Below are positions 50,731-61,916 of a DNA stretch of 64,000 nucleotides, piece after piece. Where the stretch lies: positions 7,749,913-7,813,912 of the forward strand of contig NC_043994.1 of the NCBI RefSeq assembly GCF_902150065.1, written 5' to 3'. This DNA is from Myripristis murdjan (lineage: Eukaryota > Chordata > Actinopteri > Holocentriformes > Holocentridae). The notes beneath the pieces were generated by a model. The model did not search any database. It saw nothing but the letters and a program-made list of their open reading frames with translations, and had not been told where the DNA came from. The translations under genes were made by a program, and so were the position numbers. Position 1 is the stretch's first letter. Each line of letters opens with the position of its first letter.

Positions 50731-50770
<40 letters not shown>

Positions 50771-50828
50771 TTAATAATAAAAAAAAAATCTGACTTTTAG
50801 GACGCTTCATAAATATCACACCCATGAC

Positions 50829-50880
<52 letters not shown>

Positions 50881-51860
50881 CTTTAATAGTAGAGATAGCT
50901 ACCTTTCCATGGCTACACACACCATGAAGCCGACGCTTGCCATCAAACCAGCGTAATAAAGACGAGTGGAGGTCAAAATTAAGTGTTGGGGTGCTGCCAG
51001 CAAAATGACAAAGCAGCACATCTGGATGAGATCAGAGACAAGGAGGTTTATGACGTAGACTGGAACAACATGGTTGTCTCGCACCTGCAGGAAAAGGAGT
51101 TCAAAAAGAGCAAGGCAACAGTAACCAAACCTCACATGACAGATGCAGCTCACTGTGGGACAGTCAGCAACAAACATGTCACTTTGACCTGAAATGGCTG
51201 GATCTCACTTTAGAAGTGTGATTTTGAAAAATGTGACGCTGAAATGCTTAATTTCTGCATGTTTCCTGAGACTCCAATCAGTATTGTCACAGGTCATGTG
51301 TAACCAACAAACCTCTTGATGATGTGTATGTAGGTGATTATACAAATGATAGGCATGCAGGCAGACAGACAAATAAACAAATATATAGATATTAATCATT
51401 TTACACACACCAGAGAATACAGAGCACGGATGGCCACTAAAATCAGAGGAACGCTGATGGAGATGACAATCCATGACGCCTCAAGTACAGCTTCTGAAAG
51501 GTAGCGGTCTGGCTCATATGATAAATAAATTTGGGGCCAGTAGTTGTCGTCAAATGTAGTAGTAAAATCATTGTAGTAAAAGGGGGTGGTGTTGAAGGTG
51601 GTGTATGAAGCCGTGTGATTGGAGGAGTAGTCATCTGGCTCACTGCTGGTAAAGGAGGTGGTGTTGAAGGTGGTGTATGAAGCCGTGTGATTGGAGGAGT
51701 AGTCATCTGGCTCACTGCTGGTAAAGGAGGTGGTGTTGAAGGTGGTGTATGAAGCCGTGTGATTGGAGGAGTAGTCATCTGGCTCACTGCTGGTAAAGGA
51801 GGTGGTGGTGAAGGTGGTGTATGAAGCCGTGTCATTGGAGGTGTTGTACGCACCTTCCAT
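50020..51860 (-). CDS. Orphan class A GPCR, array gene A
   Basis: Three coding exons, 51860-51411, 51084-50903 and 50710-50020, give 440 residues. The first about 105 residues are an extracellular Ser/Thr-rich stalk with three identical 24-residue repeats, eight N-glycosylation sequons and acidic tyrosine-containing segments. TM1 is near residues 127-148. Exon 2 holds TM2-TM3 (VYVINLLVSDLIQ). E210-R211-Y212 is split inside the Arg codon by a phase 2 intron, a position known in many class A GPCRs. TM5 contains LLPFPLLIFFLAGSLKAL, and TM7 ends in DLVLY in place of NPxxY. The tail starts with CRCRMTTEQEQGQ. The TM3 disulfide Cys is absent. Ligand is unknown; GPR4/GPR68-like resemblance is only by motif. 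The exon 1 acceptor (cag|GTCTCACT) implies a non-coding exon upstream. Confidence 0.88.
50721..50874. repeat. (GATA)n and (CA)n microsatellites in intron 2 of gene A
   Basis: GATA units span about 50721-50771 and CA units about 50828-50874, separated by a short AT-rich spacer. Confidence 0.95.
51586..51840 (-). repeat. Coding minisatellite, 72-bp unit, in exon 1 of gene A
   Basis: Three units starting at 51586, 51658 and 51730 are identical in sequence. A partial fourth starts at 51802 with a few differences. The unit length is a multiple of three, so copy-number change keeps the frame. Each unit encodes 24 residues with two glycosylation sequons (NHT, NTT) and an SSEPDDY acidic-tyrosine segment. 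Confidence 0.95.
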
Positions 51861-51930
51861 TCTTCAGTGAGACCTGTCATTGGGAGAGCGGGTCAGGGAA
51901 GGTAGGAGGGGAGAGGCAGGGTAGTATTGA

Positions 51931-52693
51931 GACATAGTGTACCCACATTTTTAAGGAGACACAAACAGCCCACAGTAATATAGTGTACTGTACACAGTAG
52001 AAAGGGAACTGGCAGATAAATGCCATCTGATGTTAGCAGGTAGCAGGTCAGGAAAAGAAGAAGGGTTTCTCTGCCTCTAATCAACACCTGCCAGCACAAG
52101 CTCATACAAACATGCCCACAATGCTCAGCACTAATGGAGTTAATAAAGCTGCAGAAGAAAGGGGCTTGGCAGCTAAACAGTATCTGCATTTTCTAGTACA
52201 GCATTCTTGTGGGAGACATTTAAGAAATGTGGAGGGAGAAACAATTACAATCACCATCCATGAATTATAAATAGTAACAATGTAGAAAAGAAAAAAAATC
52301 CATTATATTTGACAGATACTGAATAACAAATCACTGAGTCAGCATGATGCCACCAACGCTGAATCATCATTATGCTGGTTATTACTGATACACATAATAA
52401 ACAATAAATAAATAAGTAAATAAAATAAAATGATAAGGAAACAGGTAAAAGGAGCACTTCCACATAATGTTGCAAAAGTCACTGCATAAAACTGAATGCA
52501 TGCTGAATAATAAAATATATATTTACAGTTTGGAAGCTGCTGGACCAAAGTCTGATCGTGTTGCATCCACCAAAGTCCACCGATTCTTTGTCTGCATCCA
52601 AGCAGCCGATGTTCAGGAGCTACTCTAAATAATTTCCCAGCAGCCTCCGTTCATCTCCATACAATATGAAAATTAGTTTACAGAATAATTTGT
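51931..52693. repeat. 5-prime flank of gene A, paralogous to 58281-59083
   Basis: Nearly identical blocks at 51931-52270 and about 52480-52693 bracket a clearly diverged block. It includes a 60-base motif (caacacctgccagcacaagc and neighbours) that also recurs, more diverged, beside the pseudogene fragment at 53760-53860. Confidence 0.85.
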
Positions 52694-53264
52694 TTATCAA
52701 TGAGTGTCTTGTCAGGCTAAGTTGTTTTCAACATTAGCTGCTTTTAAACCACCATGGCTGAACTGTGGCTCTGAACTCTATATGTGTATGAATATGTTGA
52801 GAGGCTGCAGGATATAGAAGCATGCTAAAGACATTCTTATGACCAAGAGCAAAATCCATCTGAACCAAGTTTCATTGTGAGCTTACTGTTACTTCTACAG
52901 CTACAACTACTGCTGCTGCTGATACTACTTGTACTACTACTAATAATAATAACGATAATATTTATGGGTTCAGACCTGCAAACACAATTAAATGTGGTTT
53001 ACAAAGTTAACAATGTAAAGACAGAAACAATAAATTCAAAATTGTCAAACATTAAAGTCCAACAGAACCAAGCCTGATCTTATTGGCAGATCGGAGAATC
53101 TGGGGGCCTGATAAAGAAGCTGCTCTCCCTTGTGATAGGATCAGACAACAAGCTATTTCTATTTATCACAGTAATCACATAATAATGCCAGATTAGGCTT
53201 CTTGCCATGTCAGCTGCATGGAGGAAGCTTCAAAAAAATATTTAACAGAAAATTGACTATATGC
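52694..53264. other. Intergenic DNA in the GPCR array
   Basis: A short (CTACTG)-type run near 52897-52945. No supported gene. Confidence 0.4.
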
Positions 53265-54075
53265 CATGCTTTCTGCAACTCCAATCAGAGCTGTCACAAA
53301 GCTCATATGTGACCGACAAACCTCTTAGATGATGTTGCCTATGCTGTCTAGAGAAACCTGCTGGGAATTCAATGTTTTGAGAGCTGTAAAAACATGGCAC
53401 TGTCAACTTCACTAGTTTGGGAGGAGGCCATGAGGAAACTACAAGGACTAACGTGCATGTGAGGGTGATTATACAAATTTCAGATTATATAGATAGGTAG
53501 GCAAACAAATAAACAAATACATAGATGCTAATCATTTTACACACACCAGGGAATACAGAGTGCAGATGGCCAGTCATGGGAGAGTCAAAGGAAGGAAGAT
53601 GGCGAACCATTTTGATACATATGAGGCGAATGACAATTCAGTCTCCAGCTTGTGTTGCTCAAAGTCGTTCTCCAATGGGGTGTTGTGGAAATCTTGCAAA
53701 TTTTTCCCTTCCTTAGAGTGAGACCTGCTGTTGAGGTAGCAGGTCAGCGAAAGGAGGAGGGTTTCTTTGCCTCTAATCAACACTTGCAAAAACAAGTTCA
53801 TACAAATGCACCACCAACACTTAGCAGTAGATAATGTAGTTAATAAAGCTGCAGAGGAAAGGGGCTTGCAGAAACAAATGCAGAAAAGCAAGAAAAAAAA
53901 ATATTCAGCACATAGTGAATAACAAATCTCTAAGTGAGCATGATGCCCCTAAAGTTACAAGAAATAATAAATAAAACAATCAATATCTAAATAACAGTGA
54001 AGTTAGACATTAATTTAAAGCAGAGTTCAAAAAGAGGAATAACAGACATGCACAACAGGAGTAAACACTGAACAC
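53265..54075 (-). pseudogene. GPCR pseudogene fragment (exon 1, part of intron 1 and 5-prime flank only)
   Basis: The block aligns with exon 1 of genes A-C and with their intron 1. The acceptor word cag|gtctcact is at about 53727, the TM1 relic reads SKWFAIFLPLTLP, and the exon end reads CTLYSL before gtgtgtg (about 53547). No initiator ATG is found at the expected site, and an in-frame TGA interrupts TM1. Exons 2 and 3 are absent. A LINE follows to the right. It shows that the array once held at least four receptor units. Confidence 0.8.
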
Positions 54076-54900
54076 TGAGCACAGAGAAAGCCTTTGGTGC
54101 AATACAATGGCAGTACCTATTGGAAATTCTGGAAAGGTTTTGGGGGGTGTGGGGTGGGGTGGGGGGGGCACTCTAGCTTAGGTCCACTCTAGCTCACAAG
54201 CTGAAATTTTAACTGATGGATTTATATCAACCTCTACAACTTCTTAAACTTAATCAAGGAACAAGAGAGGGTGATCCTGTGTCTCCTCTATTGTTTGCCC
54301 TGATGCTCCGTAAAAACATCAACAAAACTCAGAAAAAAATAGAAGATACAGAACACTGAATAGTCCCATATGCAGATGGCATAATTCTGTTTTGCCCCAG
54401 CTTGAAACAAACTCTACCTGCCTTACCTGACTTGATAGAGACAGTTTTGCAACTTAGAAATAGGTGGGCAAAATTACCTATATCCTTATTTGGACACCTC
54501 AGTCTTTTAAAAATTATAATTTTACCTACATTCCTGTACCTCTTCCAATCAATCCTACTTTCCCAACCACCTTCCCTTTTTCAGTTGTTAAAGAAAACTT
54601 TTTCAAACTCAATTTGGAACAATAAATGTCCAAGACTTAGGCTGTCCTTGTTACATTTTCCATATGACAGATGTGGACTATGATTACCAAGTCTTATATG
54701 GTATTTCTGGGCAGCTCCAATTAGAGCATATATTCTTTGTCAAGGATGACCCTCCAGCATGGGTCACAATTGAATCCCAGTCAATTATAATCCCTATAAA
54801 GTATATGTACTCAGTAGATTACAGAAAGTTAATTAAACAGACAAAAAAACCTTTTCCTCAAAAACACAGTAAAGGTTTGGCATAGCGCCCTCACATACAT
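54075..54900 (+). mobile_element. Degenerate LINE-1-type reverse transcriptase fragment
   Basis: Plus-strand readings include REKAFGAIQWQYL, QGTREGDPVSPLLFALM and PYADGIILFC, the last being the catalytic YADD box changed to YADG. Later come ILPTFLYLFQSI and FSNSIWNNKCPRLR, typical of the region after the RT domain in L1 elements. Several stops and shifts show that it is dead. Confidence 0.75.
54142..54168 (+). other. Potential G-quadruplex tract
   Basis: Four runs of four or more G separated by one- to three-base spacers, inside the LINE fragment. Confidence 0.7.
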
Positions 54901-55719
54901 CACATTGTCTTCTACAGGTTATCAAATTCTGCAGCTCGGTCATGCCCCTTTTGCATCTCATATCAATGCCAAAGACTTCCTTCGGCATCAGGATGAGATG
55001 CATGGGGCTTTCTCACTTTAATCATGCAGCAGTGTCACATGGTGAATTTTAGGCAACAAAACCACTTCATTAATTTCAGGCAAAGGTTAAGTGTAGGCAT
55101 AAAAACCACTTGATTATGGTAAGGTACCATAATGTAATGTATGTAATGTTTGCAACAAGCAGACACCTCTGTCGCTTCACACTGGAGTCAACCCTGGGAT
55201 GCCTGAGTGAAAGTCAGTTGTCTGGATGATCCATAACCCCGCATTCTTCACAGTGCAGTCCTCATATTATTTGATTGTAAATGGTCTTTTGATTCATTAG
55301 AAAAAATACCATCCGATCATAATTTACATTCCCCTTGAAATGTAATTGAGAATGCAGTTTAGTTATCTGAGAAGGTGAGTCTTGGGGACAGGGCTCTTAC
55401 GCATGTATACACACACATACCTATACACTGATGCAATATATTATCTACAGGTGCAATGCAAGGCTGAGCTTTTACCTGCACTGCTGTGCTAATTTTTTGT
55501 GATCAAATTTTTATTTTCATTTTCATTTCCATTTCCATTTTCAAGTCAAGTCCAGCAGAAGTAGAGAAAAACAGTTGGCCCAAGACATAGAACGTGCCGT
55601 GGGATAAAGCAGTGAAAGCTGCTGTGCTAAACTTTATATTCAGATTATGTTTTGAGGGGCTACAGGATAAGAAGTCATTACACTTTGACATATGCCTTGA
55701 GAAATGTCTTCATTACCAT

Positions 55720-55756
<37 letters not shown>

Positions 55757-55975
55757 CATTCCAAGAGTTTTCCAAGAGATTTGTTTTATTTATGTTTTTA
55801 TTCATGTATGCATTCAAATTAAGATTAATAATCAAAATTAGTTGTATCAACCAGAATTACAAATAGAGTTAAACATGGTTTATAAGAAGACATAAAAAAT
55901 GTCAGGAAAATATCAGCACAAGTAGTAAACATTCAAGAGAAAAAAAAAACAAAACAAAACAAAACTCTCCTCTTG
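54901..55975. other. Intergenic DNA and 3-prime UTR of gene B
   Basis: A long A-run at 55722-55754 followed by gacattccaagag matches the same arrangement after gene A (A-run, then cattccaagag), so the 3-prime ends are paralogous. Candidate poly(A) signals (TTTATT on the plus strand) lie near 55786-55801. Confidence 0.5.
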
Positions 55976-58154
55976 TCACTTTCCCCCTCCTTTCCCCGTC
56001 TCCCTCTCCCTGTCCTCCTCTGTCTGCATGGAGCTGACTGTGTGGAGAGTGCTGCTGTCCACAGTGGAGACCTGCCCCTGCTCTTGCTCTGTGGTCATTC
56101 TGCATCGACACAGGAAGGCTAGCAGCTTGTCTACAGACCCTTTCTTCACAAAAACATACAGAACCAAGTCCATAAGGGGACTCAGCTGAACGAAGATTAA
56201 TTGCACATCACGACCAAAGGGGACAGTTTTACATGATGGTGAAGAAAAGCGCTCATGTTCCTTATTCAGCTGAATGAAGATGAAACACAGTTTACTATTA
56301 TTATCATTACCATCATCATGGGCAATTTCAATCATTCCCACAAACAAAATGATCAAGGGAGCAAACAGCAGTGTGTAATTGAGCAGCACCAGAACCAAGG
56401 TTCCCACAATTCGCCGTTTTTCCTCAGAGGGGACAGAGATGGAGGAGGACAGGGCTTTGAGGGTCCCAGCCAGGAAGAAGATGAGCAGGGGAAAGGGCAG
56501 GAGGAGGTAGATGGACAGGAGGATATGTGGGCTCAATGGACGAGATGATATGTTGTTGAGAAAGGTGTGGACCAAGGGGATGCACCAGACTATGATGCAG
56601 ATCAGCAGAGAGAAGCTGATGTTTCTTCTGAAGCGGAACCACAGTGGGCAGGCAATGACTGTATACCTATTAAAAAAAAAAAAAAAAAAAAAAAATCGAT
56701 AGTCTGAAGATCAATCAAAAAATGTGAAAAATATGTATTGTTATGTTTGTCTCCTTTTTTTTAAATAAAAATCATGTGTAGAATATGACTGGCAAACTTA
56801 AAAAAAACATCCAAAGCACTGAAAAAATGTTAAAAAGCCTTTATTGTTACATGACTAAACATGATGTAAGAACCTGGCTGCTGACCAACATGTTTCAGCT
56901 CCAAGAGCCTTCATCAGGGTGCCTGAGCTGAAACACGCTGGTCAGCAGCCAGGCTCTTAGATGTGAGAACACACAGTGTGTGTTTAAACCAAGGCTGATG
57001 GTGCAGGGGAGGCGTACGTGATAGTCACAATTTTGACACTGTCAAATTGCTGTTTGAAGAACAGAAGAACATAAAAGATTTGCAAAAATTACAGCGATTG
57101 CAGCTCATACAGCTAATGCTGATTTAATTTTAGGGGGAGTACATTGCAATTCCTCAGTGTAATAGAGTAGAAAGCAAAAAGTATGTAAAATACAATTAAG
57201 TACAGATACTTAATAAAAGTAATAATACAAATAATACAAGTATGCCAGCAAGTATTAAACTGCCACTAAGGACATACACTCCTGTGCAGATAGGTATGTT
57301 TTGTGTGTTGCAGGGTGGGGTTGGGGGTCCTTGAGCTGGCCAGGGGCATCATAAGGTTTTAATCCTGGCCTACACATCCACACAGGCTGTCTAATAGCAG
57401 ATAAAAGAGATATCTACCTTTCCATGGCTACACACACCATGAAGCCAACACTGGCCATCAAACCAACATAGTAAAGTTGACCAGAGGTTGAAATGATGTT
57501 CAAATCCTTGGGTGCTGCCAGCCACATGACAAAGCAGCACATCTGGATGAGGTCAGAGAGGAAGAGGTTCATGACAAAAATTGGAGCAACATGGTTTTCT
57601 CGAACCTGCAGGAAAAGGAGTTCAAAATGAGCAAGGCAGCGGTAACCAAACCTCACATGACAGACGCAGCTCAATGGGACAGTCAGCAACAAACATGTCA
57701 CTTTGACTGTAGCATCTCACCTTGAAGTGTGATTTTCAACACAATCCAATCAGTATTGTCACAGATCATGAGTAACCAACAAACCTCTTGCATGATGTAG
57801 ATGCTTTCTAGAGAAATCTGATGGAAATTTTGTGGGTTTTGAGAGCTGTAAAAACATGGTGCTATTGTCTTCAGTGGTTTAGGAGGAGCCTGAGGTGGAA
57901 TGACATGGACTAACGTGTGTGTGGGAGATTATACAAATGATAGGAACACAGGTAGGCAGACAATTAAACAAATACATAGATCTTAATCATTTTATACACA
58001 CCATGGAATACAGAGAGCAGAGGGCCGCCAAGATCAAAGGAAGGCCGATGGAGATGGCAATCCATGATGTCACACGTACGGTGTTTGAAATGAAAGGTTC
58101 CAGCTCATAGGGGTAATAGTACTCATATGGGTAACCGTTGTACCTATCTCCCAT
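55976..58154 (-). CDS. Orphan class A GPCR, array gene B
   Basis: Three coding exons, 58154-58002, 57605-57418 and 56666-55976, give 343 residues. The N-terminus is short and rich in tyrosine (MGDRYNGYPYEYYYPYELEP). TM1 follows as SWIAISIGLPLILAALCSL. Exon 2 holds TM2-TM3, and E113-R114-Y115 is intact and split by the same phase 2 intron as in gene A. TM5 reads LLPFPLLIFFLAGTLKAL. The loop before TM7 is long and charged. TM7 ends in DLVLY, and the tail starts with CRCRMTTEQEQGQ. The initiator is the first ATG after the shared acceptor cag|GTCTCACTGAAG. This is probably a functional paralogue of gene A. The tyrosines beside acidic residues are candidates for sulfation, as in chemokine-type receptors; that is inference. 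Confidence 0.88.
56873..56953. repeat. Hairpin with 28-bp arms in intron 2 of gene B
   Basis: The arms 56873-56900 and 56926-56953 are inverted copies with two mismatches, around a 25-base loop containing gagccttcatcagggt. This sequence type is seen in dispersed vertebrate repeats, so it is probably a transposon remnant. Confidence 0.75.
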
Positions 58155-58280
58155 GTCTAAGGAGATGTTGTGTGTTCTTCAGTGAGACCTGTTGTTAAGA
58201 TAGCAGGTAAGAGAAAGGAGAAGGGTTTCTTTGCCTCTAGTCAACACTTGTTTTACTATTACCAATACTGCTACTACCAC

Positions 58281-59083
58281 CAGAGACATAGTGTACCCAC
58301 ATTTTTAAGGAGACACAAACAGCCCACAGTAATACAGTGTACTGTACACAGTAGAAAGGGAACTGGCAGATAAATGCCATCTGATGTTAGCAGGTAGCAG
58401 GTCAGGGAAAGAAGAAGGGTCTCTCTGCCTCTAATCAACACCTGCCAGCACAAGCTCATACAAACATGCCCACAATTCTTAGCAATAATGGAGTTAATAA
58501 AGCTGCAGAAGAAAGGGACTTGGCAGCTAAACAGTATCTGCATTTTCTAGTACAGCATTCTTGTGGGAGACATTTAAGAAATGTGGAGGGAGAAACAATT
58601 ACAATCACCATCCATGAATTATAAATAGTAACAATGTAGAAACATAAGAAAAAAGGCTAAGTTTCACTGATACTGAATAACAAATTTCAGCATGATGCCC
58701 CTCAGGTTGAATTGCCATTATGGTGGTTATTACTGTTATAACAAATAATAAATAAAACAATACATAAATAAATAACTATGAAGTTTGACATTAACTTAGA
58801 AACAGGAATAACAGACATACACAACAGGAGTAAACAGGTTAAAAGGGAACCTCCAGATAATGCTGCAAGAAGTTGCATAAAACTGAATGTATGCTGAATA
58901 ATAAAATATATATTCACAGTTTGGAAGCTGCTGGACCAAAGTCTGATCGTGTTGCATCCACCAAAGTCCACCGTTTCTTTGTCTGTATTCAAACAGTCGA
59001 TGTTCAGGAGCTACTCTAAATAATTTCCCAGCAGCCTCCGTTCATCTCCATACAATATGAAAATTAGTTTACAGAATAATTTG
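58281..59083. repeat. 5-prime flank of gene B, paralogous to 51931-52693
   Basis: See the partner block beside gene A. Here the 60-base motif occurs twice (about 58195-58250 and 58390-58445), which suggests that the block was pasted in beside a native copy. Confidence 0.85.
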
Positions 59084-60473
59084 TTAGTTCCTCCTCTCCG
59101 CTTGGAGGTTAGGGTTAGGTTAGGTGGGGTGATCAGTGAAATCACCTGGTGGAGTTTTTGGTTGGAATGAAAACCTGCAGCCTCTCCATGGCACCAGTTT
59201 GACACCCCTGCTTTAAAGGCTCAAACTGATGAGAAGGATCTATGCTGGAGAGTAAGAATGCAGTGGTGCCCCCTCCAGGACTCCAAGCCTGCCTCTGTTC
59301 AATCCTGCATTTGGTGCTGCCTATAGGTCTGTTGGGGCTTTTCCCTCTTTAGGTTCAACAGACTTTGTTTTGTTGGTCATAACTAATTGTACTAACGCAT
59401 AACACATTTTTTGTTACCATGTTGAAAGTATTCCTGTGACAAAGAGCAAATTCATGTGGATTTTTATTTTTTATTTTATTTTATTTTATTAAAAAAAAAA
59501 GAAGAATGGTAATAAGAACAATTATCCATAGAAACAGAATTACAATTGGAATTAAACATATTTACATGATTAAATAAAATGGGAGTAAATAAAGTAAGAA
59601 ATAGTAAATGCTCAAGAAAAAAAAACATTCAAACTTCACACCACCTCAACAAAAATTTTTTCATCTCAGCTTTCAGATGTAACATTGTCATTTGTGAATA
59701 ATGAAGGAGGTTGTCACTCCATCCATTTGCTTCTTTTCTCTTCACTCCATCTTTTCTCTCCCTCTCCCTGTCCTCCTCTGCCTACATGGAGCTCACCATT
59801 TATGGAGCGTTGCTGTTCAGAGTGGACATCTGCCCCTGCTCTTGCTCTGTGGTCATCCTGCATCGACACAGGCAGCCCAGCAGCTTGTCTACAGTCCCTT
59901 TCTTCATGAAAATATATAGAACCAAGTCCATAAGGGGACTCAACTGAAGGAGGGTTGATTGCACAGGATTATCAGGATCACTAAGTGTGTCTGCAGATAT
60001 GTACAAAATGATTGTGGGCAGGAACAGCAGTGTGTAGTTAAGAAGCACCAGAACCAAGGTTCCCACAATTCGTCGTTTTTCCTCAGGGGGGACAGAGATG
60101 GAGGAGGTCAGGGCTTTGAGGGTCCCAGCCAGGAAGAAGATGAGCAGGGGAAAGGGCAGGAGGAGGTAGATGGACAGGAGGATATGTGGGCGCAAAAATC
60201 TTAACATAAAGTAACCAAGAAACCCCAGGAGCAAGGGCAAAACCCAAACCGTGAAACAGACCACTAGCGTGATCTTGATGTTTCGTCTGAAGCGGTACCA
60301 CAGTGGGTAGGCGGTGACCAAATACCTATAATAGATAGATAAATAGTTAGATGGCATGAGGATCCATCACACATATTCTTAAAAAATACATTAAAAAATA
60401 TATATATAAACAGGTACACACACTGGCTTTCTTGCACTCACAGACAGATATCTACCTTTCCATGGCTACACAC

Positions 60474-61528
60474 TAGGGGTGGTGAAAAAAATCAATAATC
60501 GATTAATCACGATTATGTTATGGATGATTATGAATTGATTATTAATTTTTAAAAAACGATTATTTGGTCACACTGTTCTTCACGCTTCACCAAGCCGATT
60601 GGCAATTCGCGCTCGATCCCCTCGCGAGAGGTTAGACATACACCGCGAGACAGTAGAGGAGAGACGAGGAGAAGGAGCGCGTAGCAGCGGCCAGACCGAG
60701 CTTGAAAATGAATGAAGAAGCAGCTGGAACCAGCAAGCAACCAATTTACCCACCTCCATCTACACAGAAATCAAGAGTGTGGGTTAATTTAGGCTTCCAG
60801 GGCAGGAGCTCAGGAACTTTTATAGGGGCTAAAAGTTGGCAAAATAGCCGGCATTAGCTTGCGCTAGCGCTAGCGTCCCTAGCAACAGACCAACACTACC
60901 AAGCTAATGCTAACGTGCTAGCTAACGTTAGCTAACGCTAATAACAGGCTTTTTTAACAACACGCATTTTGATGCCCCGGTCAAACGCGCAACAATTACG
61001 TGACATCCAGAGCCGGTAACTTTCCAGGAACCTTCCTCTCAGTGGAGACACGGCAGGTGAGAGGGCCGAGAGAGACGACGTTCCTGTAGTGGCTCCTACC
61101 CCGCAAATACTACCAGGAACGTATTCAGTGGAAACGGGCCTATTGTTGTTATGAAGCAAAAAGAATGCAATGAAACTGGTAATTGTTGTTTATGTTTACA
61201 AAACATAATGTTTGTTGCCATTTCCAGTTCCACAGAGCTAGTAAAGCACTAAATTCCAAATTTTATTTCAGTTTTCATGGTGGAATGTATTACACACACA
61301 GCTGTGAACACAATTTCCAAAGCTGCATTTATGTTTTACAATAAAAGAGAACTCATGGTGCAATATAACTGTTGGAGGGTTATTTTGGGTCACTGTCTGT
61401 TGTCAAATGGAAAATCAATAATCGGTAATCGAGAATCGCTAATAATCGAAATCGGTTGTTAATCGAATCGGGACCTCAATAATCATAATCTAATCGAATC
61501 GTGAAATCACACAGATTAACCACCCCTA
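60474..61528. mobile_element. hAT-superfamily non-autonomous DNA transposon in exon 2 of gene C
   Basis: It is flanked by an exact 8-bp target duplication, ctacacac (60466-60473 and 61529-61536). The inverted termini begin TAGGGGTGGT. The subterminal regions are dense in aatcgatt/aatcgaatcg words. A short frame from the ATG at 60708 reads MNEEAAGTSKQP and then KSRVWVNLGF, which resembles the start of a BED zinc finger of ZBED/hAT transposases. The rest of the transposase is missing. The middle (about 60798-61140) may be another nested insertion. Confidence 0.88.
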
Positions 61529-61916
61529 CTACACACACCATGAAGCCAACACTGGCCATTAAACCAATGCTGTGGATAATTCCAGAGACAACAAACATGA
61601 TGAAATTCTTGGGTTGTGCCACCCAGATGACAAAGCAGCATATCTGGATAAGGTCAGAGATGAGGAGGTTGATGACGTAGACAGGAGCAACATTGTTCCC
61701 TTGCACCTGCAGGAAATCAAGATGTAAAAAGGTAGTTCTGTTAATGTTTGATAGCAGAGGTGGAACTAAAGGAAAATCATTTGCTGTGTTTCCTGATCCT
61801 TCAAACATCAGATATCATAGACAGGCACACACATAAAAACATAGACCTCAATCATAATTCACACACCAGGGAATACAGAGTGTAGATGACGAGTAAGGTC
61901 AAAGGAAGACCGATGG

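Noticed and set aside
51893-52189. A conserved 98-codon frame also present at 58274-58543
   Set aside because: It lies in the paralogous 5-prime flanks, which are nearly identical at the DNA level, so conservation of the frame is not evidence for a protein. A frame relic is also found at 53574-53891.
60798-61140. A nested MITE inside the hAT element
   Set aside because: The words aggagctcaggaac and ttcctggtagta hint at paired ends, but I could not define convincing termini or a target duplication.
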